Shown in pieces: positions 27,867 to 36,138 of a DNA stretch of 64,000 nt. The position numbers were made by a program, and so were the translations under genes. The notes beneath the pieces are model-generated. The model was not told the origin of the DNA, did not search any database, and saw nothing but the letters and a program-made list of their open reading frames with translations. Source of the DNA: an uncultured Rhodopila sp. (GTDB taxonomy: Bacteria; Pseudomonadota; Alphaproteobacteria; Acetobacterales; Acetobacteraceae); contig CAINOE010000095.1 of NCBI GenBank assembly GCA_903851415.1, forward strand, positions 1 to 64,000. Reading direction: 5' to 3'. How positions within the stretch are numbered: position 1 is the first letter of the stretch; each line of letters opens with the position of its first letter.

Positions 27867-28940
27867 CTATCGTTTTGCTTCGGCGTCCGCGCCTTTCCGT
27901 CCGGCGCGTCGGGTCCGGAGGTCCGTGGCGTAGGTGGCGCAGCTGCCAAGTTGCAGAAAGACCTCCAGCGGACCGATGAGGCGGTCGAACAGGCTTGCCG
28001 GCACGCGTGCGTCGCCATCCGTCCAGCGGACGCCGGTTTCGGCGTCGAACGCGTGGAAGCCCTGCACGAGCGCCGGATCGTCTGCCTCCATCGTTCGGAC
28101 CACGCGGCCCTTCAGCACCACGATCTGTTGAACCGCCACGCCGAGCCGCCGCGGATCGCGGCCTATGCCCAATTCCTGCGGAACGCCGCTGCGGGAGGCG
28201 ATCCGCACGTCCGCCGGCCGGGCCGCCAGGCCGAAGCGATAGAAGTCGTCGCCCCGCGAGGCGGCATTCAGCCGCCGCCCGTCCACGCGCAGATGCAGGT
28301 CCGGGTCGTCTGTCGTCGCCAGGTGCTGTCCTCCGGCGCGTTCGACCAGCCGCGTCCAGGCCGCATCCACCAGCGGACCGCTGTTGAGCGCGCCCGAGCC
28401 GTGTGTGGCGTCCGTCCGGGAGCTTTCGGCCGGCGTGCCGTTAGCCAGCAGGATGTCAGGGGTCTCCAGTTCCAACCGGTAGATGGTTATGTCCTCGGCT
28501 TGTTCGCCCCACAGAATGGTCCGGTGGTTGACCAGAAGCTCAACCGGGATCAGGACGCCATCGATGTTGAGCGGCCGCGATTTCATCACCCAGAGATCGC
28601 GGTTCGGCACATTGTCGGCCAGCGCGTTTTTTCGCACCAGGATCGGCGTTGCCGGACCGTCGCGCCCGGGCGAGGCCAATACCCGCACGACGCCGATACG
28701 CGCGATGGGGCGGGAGACGCCGCCGAGGGTCAGGACCGGATAGCCGACCGGCAGACAATCGACGGGGAGTTCGCCCGCGGGCGTGGCAATGTGCGTGCCG
28801 GGGAGGAAGCCGCTTGCGGCGATGCCGGAGATCGCGTCGCCGTAGCCGGGTCGATCCTGACGCGTGGTTTCAGACGGTTCGGCGGAGGGGGAAGACCCGC
28901 CGGTTCCGTCCCAGCCGGCCAGTGTGGATGGCTCCGCCAT
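27867..28940 (-). CDS. Hint-domain-containing protein
   Basis: 357 residues. A polar N-terminal stretch of about 40 residues precedes a Hint (hedgehog/intein) fold: GFLPGTHIATPAGELPVDCL and GYPVLTLGGVSRPIARI, then IPVELLVNHRTILW and VDAAWTRLVERA. Such domains usually start with a catalytic Cys (CFxxGT); here the position is Gly44, so autocatalytic cleavage is doubtful. The ATG at 28940 is chosen for its GGAGAG; the frame extends to 29114 without a site. Such proteins are common and uncharacterised in Acetobacteraceae. Confidence 0.8.
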   Translation of the reverse strand: MAEPSTLAGWDGTGGSSPSAEPSETTRQDRPGYGDAISGIAASGFLPGTHIATPAGELPVDCLPVGYPVLTLGGVSRPIARIGVVRVLASPGRDGPATPILVRKNALADNVPNRDLWVMKSRPLNIDGVLIPVELLVNHRTILWGEQAEDITIYRLELETPDILLANGTPAESSRTDATHGSGALNSGPLVDAAWTRLVERAGGQHLATTDDPDLHLRVDGRRLNAASRGDDFYRFGLAARPADVRIASRSGVPQELGIGRDPRRLGVAVQQIVVLKGRVVRTMEADDPALVQGFHAFDAETGVRWTDGDARVPASLFDRLIGPLEVFLQLGSCATYATDLRTRRAGRKGADAEAKR

Positions 28941-29192
28941 CAGTCTCTCCGTTTGCCGTCGCCCATTCATCCGGCGGAGTGAACGGTGGCAACACCGGCT
29001 CGCTTCCAAGACACAGTCTAACGCGTTCCGGGCTGGACTGCACGAGAAACTGTGATGCGGATTGCGGGCATCTGTTGACGTGACGGGAGGCCGAGGACCC
29101 GGGTGCGCTGACACAAAGGTTACGTGCGAGACCCTTTCAGAAACGCGGACCCGGTTAATAATGGCTCAAACCGGGATGGGGGGAGCGGAAGG

Positions 29193-30845
29193 ATGGGCGG
29201 TCATCGGCTGTTTCGCTTTGTTGCCGCCTGCGGCGTCGGGGCGATCCTCGCCACCGGCGTTCGGGCGCAGAGTGTCGGGCCGGATTATCCGGTGCCGCCG
29301 TCGATCGAATACAAGAACCTCTACCGCGATGTCGAACTGGCGGGGATTTTTCCGGACAGCAAGACGTTTCCCGATCTGATCCCCTCCGCCGCGCCGTCCG
29401 CGATCCTGGCCGACTACGATGCCGCCGGGAGTGCCGCGGGCTTCGATCTGGCAAGTTTCGTCAGCCAGTATTTCTCCGGTCCGACACCGCCGGGTCCGAC
29501 TGTCAATCCGGCTTCCAGCGGGCAGCCTTTGCTGGATTACATTGCCAGCCTGTGGCCGGTCTTGCAGCAGGATACGCCAACGGTGCCGGCCTATTCGACG
29601 TTGCTGCCGCTGCCGTATACTTACGTCGTTCCGGGCGGCCGGTTCCGGGAGTTCTATTACTGGGACACCTACTTCACCATGCTGGGGCTGGAGCAGGACG
29701 GGCAGCACGCGCTGGCGGTGGACATGCTGAAGGATTTTGCTTTCGAGATCGATCAGTATCACCACATCCCGAACGGAAACCGCAGTTATTATCTGAGCCG
29801 ATCGCAACCGCCGTTTTTTGCGCTGATGGTTGAGCTGATCGCGCGGACGGATGGCGAGCAGACCTATGCCGATTACCTCCCTGAACTGCAGGCGGAACAT
29901 GATTACTGGATGCAGGGCGAGGACGATCTGCTGCCCGGACATGCGGCGGGGCATGTGGTGCGCCTGCTCGACGGGACCGTGCTCAATCGTTACTGGGATG
30001 CGCGCCGTGCCCCGCGCGATGAATCTTATCTCGAGGATGTGCAGACGGCGCAGCAGACCTCCCGGCCGGCGGGCGAGGTCTACCGCGACCTGCGAGCGGC
30101 CGCTGAGTCCGGCTGGGATTTCAGTTCGCGCTGGCTGGCCGACGGCGCGACGTTGAGCACGATCCGCACGCTGTCCCTGCTGCCGCCCGATCTCAACAGC
30201 CTGCTGGTGAAGCTGGAGCAGACACTGGCGAAGGCGTATCAGTGCACCGGGGATTCGGCGCATGCGGCGGAATATGCGGCCCGGGCACAGGCCAGGATCG
30301 AGGCGATCCAGCGGCTGATGTGGGATGCCCGGGATGGCGTATTCACCGATTACCTCTGGACGCAGGGCAGGACGACGGGAAACGTTACGGCGGCGACGCT
30401 GTATCCGCTGTTCCTGAATGTAGCGACCCCGCAACAGGCGCAGACGGTTTCCGGCGTGGTAGCCGACGAACTGCTGCAGCCCGGCGGGCTGGCGACGTCC
30501 CTGGTGAACAGCGGACAGCAATGGGACGTCCCCAACGGCTGGGCGCCATTGCAATGGATCGGGGTGATTGGCTTGCGCAACTACGGATATGGGACTCTGG
30601 CGCAACAGATCGCCTCGCGCTGGGTGGGGGCGAATATTTCCGTCTATGAACTGGAGGGGAAACTGGTCGAGAAATACGACGTGACCACCCCCGCCGGCAC
30701 CCCCGGCGGCGGCGGCGAATACGCCACGCAGATCGGCTTTGGCTGGACCAACGGAGTGCTGCTGGCTCTGGGCGGGCTATATCCGGACCTGATGGCGGCG
30801 GCCGAGGCGGCGACGGCCGACGCGCAGACGGCCTCGGCGCAGTGA
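29193..30845 (+). CDS. treA: Periplasmic alpha,alpha-trehalase (GH37)
   Basis: 550 residues with a signal peptide (FRFVAACGVGAILATGVRAQ). GH37 signatures are PGGRFREFYYWDTY and QWDVPNGWAPLQW, together with HIPNGNRSYYLSRSQPP and a Gly-rich loop GTPGGGGEYATQ. It hydrolyses trehalose to two glucose in the periplasm, for carbon use or osmotic adjustment. GGGGGAGCGGAAGG precedes the ATG at 29193. The gene is divergent from the Hint gene. Confidence 0.93.
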   Translation: MGGHRLFRFVAACGVGAILATGVRAQSVGPDYPVPPSIEYKNLYRDVELAGIFPDSKTFPDLIPSAAPSAILADYDAAGSAAGFDLASFVSQYFSGPTPPGPTVNPASSGQPLLDYIASLWPVLQQDTPTVPAYSTLLPLPYTYVVPGGRFREFYYWDTYFTMLGLEQDGQHALAVDMLKDFAFEIDQYHHIPNGNRSYYLSRSQPPFFALMVELIARTDGEQTYADYLPELQAEHDYWMQGEDDLLPGHAAGHVVRLLDGTVLNRYWDARRAPRDESYLEDVQTAQQTSRPAGEVYRDLRAAAESGWDFSSRWLADGATLSTIRTLSLLPPDLNSLLVKLEQTLAKAYQCTGDSAHAAEYAARAQARIEAIQRLMWDARDGVFTDYLWTQGRTTGNVTAATLYPLFLNVATPQQAQTVSGVVADELLQPGGLATSLVNSGQQWDVPNGWAPLQWIGVIGLRNYGYGTLAQQIASRWVGANISVYELEGKLVEKYDVTTPAGTPGGGGEYATQIGFGWTNGVLLALGGLYPDLMAAAEAATADAQTASAQ

Positions 30846-30901
30846 TTGAAGGCGGGCGGCACGCGTGGTAGGGGCGGGGACCACACTGCGGAGTATGGAT
30901 C

Positions 30902-31468
30902 ATGAGCACAATCAGCCGCTGGCCGGTGCCCGCATTGGAGGACCTGCCGGACGATATCCGCGCCCGCATTCTGGCGGTGCAGGAGAAGGCCGGCTTCGTG
31001 CCGAACGTGTTCCTGGTGCTGGCGCACCGGCCGGATGAGTTTCGCGCGTTCTTCGCGTACCATGACGCGCTGATGGACAAGCGCGGCGGGCTGACACTGG
31101 CGGAGCGCGAGATGATCGTCGTTGCGACCTCCAGCGCCAATCAGTGCCAGTACTGCGTGATCGCGCATGGAGCGGTGCTGCGGATACGGGCGAAGAACGC
31201 GCTGGTGGCGGACCAGGTGGCGGTGAATTACCGCGGGGCGGATATTACGCCGAAGCAAAGGGCGATGCTGGACTTTGCGATGCAGGTCGCGGCGGGGGGA
31301 TATGCGGTCGGTGACGAGGATATCGAGGCGCTGAAGGGGCACGGTTTCTCGCACGAGGACGTGTGGGACATCGCGGCGATCGCGGCGTTCTTCGGGATGT
31401 CGAACCGGATGGCGAATGTGACCGGGATGCGCCCGAACGAGCAGTACTATACGCTCGGCCGGGGGTGA
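30902..31468 (+). CDS. Peroxidase-related AhpD/carboxymuconolactone-decarboxylase-like protein
   Basis: 188 residues. The helical AhpD-like fold carries the redox pair CQYC followed by a His (CQYCVIAHG) at about 81-88, and the terminal motif GMRPNEQYYTLGR seen in uncharacterised peroxidase-related enzymes. It probably reduces peroxides via the CxxC pair. It lies 57 bp after the trehalase on the same strand and may share its transcript. Confidence 0.88.
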   Translation: MSTISRWPVPALEDLPDDIRARILAVQEKAGFVPNVFLVLAHRPDEFRAFFAYHDALMDKRGGLTLAEREMIVVATSSANQCQYCVIAHGAVLRIRAKNALVADQVAVNYRGADITPKQRAMLDFAMQVAAGGYAVGDEDIEALKGHGFSHEDVWDIAAIAAFFGMSNRMANVTGMRPNEQYYTLGRG

Positions 31469-31486
31469 GGCGGGTCGCGGCACGCC

Positions 31487-31909
31487 TTATTCGCCGATGA
31501 TCTTCACCAGCACGCGCTTGGGGCGGCGGCCGTCGAACTCGCCGTAGAACACCTGCTCCCACGGGCCGAAGTCGAGCCGCCCGGCGGTGATGGCGATGAC
31601 GACCTCGCGGCCCATGATCTGGCGCTTCATGTGCGCGTCCGCGTTGTCCTCGCCGGTGCGGTTATGGGCGTAGGTCTGCGGCGAGGCGTCGAACGGGGCG
31701 AGCTTTTCCAGCCAGCGCTTGTAATCCTCGTGCAGGCCGGATTCGTTGTCGTTGATGAAGACCGAGGCGGTGATGTGCATGGCGTTGCAGAGCAGCAGGC
31801 CCTCCTGCACGCCGCTTTTTGCCAGGCAGTCGACCAGGCGGGGGGTGATGTTGACGAAGCCCATGCGGGCGGGGACGTTGAACGTCAGGTGTTCGGTGAA
31901 GGATTTCAT
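31487..31909 (-). CDS. YjbQ family protein (UPF0047)
   Basis: 140 residues. Family motifs are visible: [41 protein letters not shown] and [17 protein letters not shown]. Members have been reported with weak thiamine-phosphate synthase activity; the physiological role is unsettled. The ATG at 31909 follows AAGGA; the longer frame to 31969 runs into the preceding gene. It is the last gene of the PadR-DUF2218-YjbQ set. Confidence 0.9.
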   Translation of the reverse strand: MKSFTEHLTFNVPARMGFVNITPRLVDCLAKSGVQEGLLLCNAMHITASVFINDNESGLHEDYKRWLEKLAPFDASPQTYAHNRTGEDNADAHMKRQIMGREVVIAITAGRLDFGPWEQVFYGEFDGRRPKRVLVKIIGE

Positions 31910-31925
31910 CGGTCGGGTCCTTGGT

Positions 31926-32210
31926 TTACGCGGGGCGCCAGACGATTTGCATCGTTTCGCGGAAAGCAAAGCGCAGCAGGTGGCGGGCGACGACGTCCTG
32001 AAGCTGCGTCAGTTGCGCGTCGCCGGGCGAGTCCAGAGACAGCGTCAGGCGCTCGTCCGCCGCGCTCAGGCGGCAATCGCCGATGCTGAAGGCGATGTGT
32101 CCCGAGGCATCCTCCAGCGTCACCGGAAGCTTGTGCTGGAAGTGCTTGCAGAGTTGCGTCAGGTAACGATTGGCCAGCGGCGTGGCGATCTCGGCGGTGC
32201 TTCGGTTCAT
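31926..32210 (-). CDS. DUF2218 domain protein
   Basis: 94 residues ([20 protein letters not shown], then ...[14 protein letters not shown] ... [15 protein letters not shown]), a stand-alone DUF2218 domain. From memory, the same domain occurs fused to siderophore-interacting ferric reductases. The ATG overlaps the stop of the PadR-type regulator by 4 bp (ATGA), so the two are co-translated and the regulator probably controls it. A role in iron or metal handling is inferred from that pairing. Confidence 0.8.
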   Translation of the reverse strand: MNRSTAEIATPLANRYLTQLCKHFQHKLPVTLEDASGHIAFSIGDCRLSAADERLTLSLDSPGDAQLTQLQDVVARHLLRFAFRETMQIVWRPA

Positions 32211-32782
32211 TGGCTGCGCTCCACGGTCTGGGCCGCCGCGTCGATGGCAGCGGCGATGGTCTGTGCTGTCGCCGGATCGAGCGGGCCGCCGCGGAGGCGA
32301 AGCCGCAGGGCCAGCTTGAGGTTTTCCATGGCGCGCAGCACCGGGGCGGGCACGCCGTCGGGGCTGCCGCCGCCCGCCGGTCCGATGCGGGACAGTAATG
32401 CATCGACCGAGGCGCGGTTGGCGGTCAGGAACGCTTCTCCCTCTGGCGTGATGCGGTAGCGCTTGCGGCCGGCTTCGGCGGTTTCGGGGACGGTGTAGCC
32501 CATGTCCTCCAGCCACGACAGCGTCGGGTAGATGACGCCGGGGCTGGGGCTGTAGCTGCCGCTCATGCGCTCCTCGATGGCTTTCATGAGTTCGTAGCCG
32601 TGGCGCGGCTGTTCGGCGATCATGGCAAGGGTGAGGAGGCGGAGTTCGCCGTAATCGAACAGGCGGCTGCCGCGGCGTCCGCCGGAGCGGTGATGGTGAT
32701 GGTGGCCCCCGGAGTGGTGGTCCGCCGTGTCCTCGGGGCAGGCGAAACGGCGGTGCGGGTGATGGGTGTGTATGTGTGTCAT
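32207..32782 (-). CDS. PadR-family regulator, NfeR/YqjI-like
   Basis: 191 residues. A His-rich N-terminus (THIHTHHPHRR and HHSGGHHHHH) precedes a PadR winged helix (GELRLLTLAMIAEQPRHGYE; GSYSPSPGVIYPTLSWLEDM) and a C-terminal helix. This layout matches E. coli NfeR (YqjI), a nickel-binding repressor of the ferric reductase gene yqjH. The ATG at 32782 is chosen over one at 32818, which lies inside an operator-like palindrome. Autoregulation through the two upstream palindromes is likely. Confidence 0.85.
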   Translation of the reverse strand: MTHIHTHHPHRRFACPEDTADHHSGGHHHHHRSGGRRGSRLFDYGELRLLTLAMIAEQPRHGYELMKAIEERMSGSYSPSPGVIYPTLSWLEDMGYTVPETAEAGRKRYRITPEGEAFLTANRASVDALLSRIGPAGGGSPDGVPAPVLRAMENLKLALRLRLRGGPLDPATAQTIAAAIDAAAQTVERSQ

Positions 32783-32800
32783 GGGGAGCGATATAGGATG

Positions 32801-32827
32801 CGATATATCGGGAGTCAAGATATATCT
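32801..32827. promoter_or_regulatory. Twin operator-like palindromes upstream of the PadR gene
   Basis: CGATATATCG (32801-32810) and AGATATATCT (32818-32827) are perfect 10-bp palindromes sharing the core GATATATC, with centres 17 bp apart. A third, imperfect copy (CGATATAGG) lies at 32790-32798. They are AT-rich in a GC-rich setting and lie 19-45 bp before the regulator start, as expected for a repressor dimer pair. Binding by the regulator itself is inference. Confidence 0.7.
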
Positions 32828-32863
32828 TATTCGCTCTTTCAGGCGAGGCGAAAGATTGCGCCG

Positions 32864-33160
32864 TCAGCCCAGTCGCCGCGTCGGCAAAGGCGGCGGCGGA
32901 TAGCGCCCCATTTTTGCGTTCCAATAGGCCCAGGAGCGCGGCCTGATGATGCCGGGGGGAGCCGCGTCCAATGTCTCCCGGATATTGGCATCGGTGAGGG
33001 CGGCGTGGTCACGTAGCGCCTGCATGTCCTCATGCGTCGCGGATTCCAGCGCATAGGCGACGAACCGGATCGGATCGGCCAACGCCTCCGCCGGTTCTTC
33101 GAACCATATCAACCGGCGGGCAAGTGCCTCGGTCTCGGGGGTCAGCGGGATCGGCTTCAT
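32864..33160 (-). CDS. Hypothetical partner of the AbiEii-like gene
   Basis: 98 residues (MKPIPLTPETEALARRLIWF ... PIRFVAYALESATHEDMQAL ... WAYWNAKMGRY), soluble and helical. It starts at an ATGA overlap with the stop of the upstream nucleotidyltransferase, so it is the downstream partner in a two-gene unit. It is not similar to known AbiEi antitoxins by eye. Its frame is continuous with the 5' part of the upstream gene, which merges them in naive ORF calls. Confidence 0.7.
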   Translation of the reverse strand: MKPIPLTPETEALARRLIWFEEPAEALADPIRFVAYALESATHEDMQALRDHAALTDANIRETLDAAPPGIIRPRSWAYWNAKMGRYPPPPLPTRRLG

Positions 33161-33826
33161 CGGACGGTGACCTTCGGCAAACCGGCCAGATCGACCGCGC
33201 GGGACGCCGCGACCAGCCGATCCTTGACGGCGCGGGGGAGAGTGGCGACGTTGCCGTCCTCGAAGTAGGTGAGGGCTTTCAGGGTAGCGAGCGGATTGAA
33301 CGCCGCTCCGTAGATCGCTCGCGCGGCGGCAAGCGCGGCCGGAAGGTCGATGCGGCCATCGGTCAAGATCGCGTCGATGTCGAGATAATCCTTCGCCTCG
33401 GCGCGCACCTGCACGACGGATGCCTTCATGCCAGCAAGATCGAGCAGCGAGGCGGACTTGCAGGCCGTTGTCGGGCGCGACGAGCGGCGGCAGCAGGCGC
33501 GGGATGGTGGGCGGGCCGAAGAACGACAGCTTCACGATGCCGCCGCGATCCACGAGGCAACTGAAGGTGTTCGGCTCGCGCTGCGTTACCGTCGCGTCGG
33601 CGAGGAATGGAATCGCCGGTGCCAGATGGGTGGGGTCAAGCGGGCGGTTGCCGAAGAAGTCGAAGTCCACGGACTGCCGGTGGCCGAGATGCAGGGCGAT
33701 GGCGGTTCCGCCGTAGAGCACGAACTCCGGTGGCACGGCGGCGAGTTCGTCCCATAGCCGCCGCTGCGGCGGCGGGAGGATATCGAGGCGGGGTGTAAAG
33801 TCCTTCGGCATCCTGACAATATACAC
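33157..33826 (-). pseudogene. AbiEii/AbiGii-type nucleotidyltransferase with one frameshift
   Basis: The first 125 or so codons read PRLDILPPPQRRLWDELAAV, then FVLYGGTAIALHLGHRQSVD and FDFF, the GG...DxD nucleotidyltransferase signature. The expected continuation ASLLDLAGMKASVVQVRAE, then DYLDIDAIL, is in another frame. A single extra base in the GG at 33454-33455 accounts for the break; removing it gives one protein of about 222 residues ending at 33157. It is either a real inactivating mutation or a sequencing error. Family members are NTP-transferring toxins of type IV-like systems. Confidence 0.75.
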
Positions 33827-34434
33827 CTGACGGGCGGGCCCGGAAACCTGAAGTAACGCATGGCCTCATGTTGACTGAAATCGAGTTGTGGCAAGTGTGA
33901 TTGGCTGAACCGGCGTGGTGGCTGCGGTGTGAGTCTGCCATGGACGCGCCGGTCATAGATCTGACCGGATTAGGCGACAGCACCGCATCTGCGTGAAGCC
34001 GCTAAAGTTGGGCGTGACGGTGCGCGGCGGGCCAAGGTGACGATGGCGTCGGCCTGTCCGTTGCAGCATGAGTTCGAAATAGCGGCGGTGCGATTGCGCA
34101 TCGCGGCGGCCTGAAGACGAACCGAACAGGGCACATGCGATAGCGTCTCCGCTGCCGCAGCCGCCGACGTGCGGCGGCGTCGCTTTACTTCGCGTCGGCA
34201 ACAGCGGGATGCGAGGCGGCTACGGGCGGAGTGTCTTGTTCCGTAACAGAACGTGTGGCCCGCGGCTTCTCGTCAGTATAAAAATCGGGACTACCGGCTG
34301 CTTGCGCGTGCGCCTCTAGTTACGAACGCTCGCGCGAAGCACTTTTATCCTTCAGATCACTTTTATCCTTCAGATAAAGCCAAATTCCTCCCCCCGCGGA
34401 CCTTCGCATCACAGTTTCCACCGCAGTCGCAAAG
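33827..34434. other. Gene-free stretch with an 18-bp tandem duplication
   Basis: No supported gene. Base composition shifts from GC-rich to AT-richer near 34.2 kb. ACTTTTATCCTTCAGATC (34341-34358) is repeated in tandem at 34359-34376, and the second copy plus flank forms a TTTATC-CTTCA-GATAAA hairpin (34362-34378), downstream of the HPRT-fusion gene. This marks the left edge of the accessory patch. Confidence 0.6.
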
Positions 34435-35268
34435 TCAAGGAGACTGGACTAGCAACTCGCCGACATCTGCAGAACCTCGAAAGCGACCCTGATCATCCAT
34501 GCCGTATCCCACAAGCCACCCAGAAGTCGACACTGTAAAACCGACGAAGTCTGGAGAAAACTTCAAGAGATGATCTGCTCGGTGCTCCTTTCGGTCGAAT
34601 AGAACGCACGTGTAGACCTCAGTCGCGCCCATCGACGCGGCGTGTTGCCGCGCAGTATCGAGAGTTACGCCAGTATCACAAATATCATCGACTATGAGAA
34701 CAACGTTTCCCTGTATCGCTTGCGGTGATAAAGCTCCGCTGGTAACAATTTCTTGCGTACGCTCGTGGCGCGTAGGCTTCGAACTGAGTTCCAAAAAATC
34801 GACAAACGGATTCTTTTCGAGATTAAAAAGATAGCGGATAAGGTCTGCTGAAAAAATGAAAGCGCCCTTTAAAATGGGAACCATAACCAACCTGGAGGAC
34901 GGCAGGCCGCTCATCTCAAGCGCGAGAGCCGCAACGCGCCTCGATATTTCGACTGCCGTGAAGCGTTCCCTTATGTTTTCGTCGTGCAATAGCTCATTGA
35001 CATAGCCATCCATAGGACGAACGGTGCCAGCCCACCTTGAGAATTCATGCTCGAGTTCCGAAAACGTTTGTGCCTTCACCCCGGTGGCTTCCGATATCAC
35101 GGAAAATTGATCTTCCCGCCAAGGCTCGGCCCCGGCCAGTAACCTTTGGAAATGGCTGGCCGAAACTGAAAGCTCCTGGATCAACTCCTGCTGTTGCGCT
35201 TCAGGCCAGCCTCCCATAAGGTAGTGAAGCAAGGATCCTGGCGGCTGTAACATACGAACATCATTCAC
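34435..35268 (-). CDS. HTH-hypoxanthine phosphoribosyltransferase fusion
   Basis: 277 residues. Residues about 24-72 (ELIQELSVSASHFQRLLAG; ISEATGVKAQTFSELE) look like a HigA/XRE-type helix-turn-helix. Residues about 95-277 are a full HPRT: VPILKGAFIFSADLIRYL, VDFLELSS, PRPP loop VLIVDDICDTGVT (190-202) and DFVGFTVS...VGYGMD. Canonical HPRTs lack the N-terminal domain, so this is probably a specialised regulator or effector rather than the salvage enzyme. It starts with GTG, GGAG six bases upstream. It has its own promoter and hairpin leader. Confidence 0.8.
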   Translation of the reverse strand: MNDVRMLQPPGSLLHYLMGGWPEAQQQELIQELSVSASHFQRLLAGAEPWREDQFSVISEATGVKAQTFSELEHEFSRWAGTVRPMDGYVNELLHDENIRERFTAVEISRRVAALALEMSGLPSSRLVMVPILKGAFIFSADLIRYLFNLEKNPFVDFLELSSKPTRHERTQEIVTSGALSPQAIQGNVVLIVDDICDTGVTLDTARQHAASMGATEVYTCVLFDRKEHRADHLLKFSPDFVGFTVSTSGWLVGYGMDDQGRFRGSADVGELLVQSP

Positions 35269-35283
35269 GGGGTTCTCCGCAGC

Positions 35284-35309
35284 AAAAAAACGTGGCCTTC
35301 TCCGCCACG
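35284..35309 (-). terminator. Terminator-like hairpin in the leader of the HPRT-fusion gene
   Basis: On the minus strand CGTGGC (35309-35304) and GCCACG (35296-35291) form a 6-bp stem with a GGAGAAG loop, followed at once by seven Ts (35290-35284): a textbook intrinsic terminator shape. It lies after the promoter below and only 15 bases before the GTG start. It may end transcripts from the upstream genes and/or attenuate the fusion gene. Confidence 0.65.
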
Positions 35310-35316
35310 ACGCGTC

Positions 35317-35346
35317 ATCCTACGCCACTTTGGGTGCGTGTGTCAA
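35317..35346 (-). promoter_or_regulatory. Sigma70-type promoter for the HPRT-fusion gene
   Basis: On the minus strand TTGACA (35346-35341) and TAGGAT (35322-35317) are separated by 18 bp. The expected start site is at about 35310, so the transcript would begin right at the hairpin (35309-35291). It sits in the 82-bp gap between the 111-aa ORF and the fusion gene. Confidence 0.6.
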
Positions 35347-35350
35347 GCCT

Positions 35351-35686
35351 TTATGCGCATGGCCTGGAAGTGTGAAGCGTTGGGAACGAACATGTGGTCG
35401 CGTCATCAAGCACGATGTCATCGCCGTCATGAGTGACCAGGGATGAGAAGCACCGCTGACCGTCGAAACTGAGCACGAAACGTGCGGCGCGATTCTTATC
35501 CACGCCGCCTAAAATAGGACAGTTCGAAGCAATTCTTCCGTTCCGAGCCAGAATATCGACAAGTTCCGCGAAAGATCCCGGCTGGTCCCTTCTGATTATC
35601 TGGGCAATTGACTTGAAACCCTCCACCAGGGGCGGTTTGGCATTCAATATAATAGTCATGCTATCACCATTGATCTGCACGTTCAA
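35351..35686 (-). CDS. Hypothetical protein of the accessory cassette
   Basis: 111 residues, soluble, starting at a 4-bp overlap with the upstream membrane-protein gene. Visible stretches are SIAQIIRRDQPGSFAELVDI, then NGRIASNCPILGGVDKNRAA and RFVLSFDGQRCFSSLVTHDG. No family is recognised. Codon use is less GC-biased than in the flanking chromosome. Tight coupling implies a common function with the two upstream genes. Confidence 0.65.
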   Translation of the reverse strand: MNVQINGDSMTIILNAKPPLVEGFKSIAQIIRRDQPGSFAELVDILARNGRIASNCPILGGVDKNRAARFVLSFDGQRCFSSLVTHDGDDIVLDDATTCSFPTLHTSRPCA

Positions 35687-36138
35687 CGCTCCTTATCCGA
35701 CTTACTTCTGATCAGCGCGGTCACGACGTGGTTCAAACACAGCTCTATACCAAAACAGAGTAACGCTCCGTACAGAGGACCGACTATTACAAAAATGGTT
35801 ATGAACCAAATCGACTGCCCATACCCCTGTTCCACCAGGAGGCAAGCCTCCGTAAATACGAATGCACAGCGGTTGGGGTCCACGGTATAAAAAATCAGAA
35901 GTGCGATCGACCACAGCATGGATATATACGTAAAGTAGCCAAAAATATCTCGTAATCTACTAATTATATTGCTGACCGAGAATACTATGCCGGGAAGGCG
36001 GCCGCTATATGGATTGTCAATAAACTCGTCGACAATTTTATTACGTGATTTCTTTATCGACTTTTTCAAAAGCTGGTAGATAAGGCCCAACCCGGCGCTG
36101 TACTGCGCAAGAGTGCTGATCTGGCTAATCGGAATCAC
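35683..36138 (-). CDS. Hypothetical membrane protein of the accessory cassette
   Basis: 151 residues with a basic N-terminal part (LLKKSIKKSRNK), a membrane segment at about 66-86 and a long hydrophobic stretch at about 109-139 that could be one or two helices, then a basic tail (ALIRSKSDKER). Visibly AT-richer than its surroundings, suggesting transfer. Both ends overlap neighbours by 4 bp. No family is recognised. The architecture is compatible with a membrane effector, but this is inference. Confidence 0.65.
   Translation of the reverse strand: MIPISQISTLAQYSAGLGLIYQLLKKSIKKSRNKIVDEFIDNPYSGRLPGIVFSVSNIISRLRDIFGYFTYISMLWSIALLIFYTVDPNRCAFVFTEACLLVEQGYGQSIWFITIFVIVGPLYGALLCFGIELCLNHVVTALIRSKSDKER

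Noticed and set aside
33953-34201. 82-codon minus-strand ORF
   Set aside because: No recognisable domain or ribosome site, and atypical composition; treated as noise.
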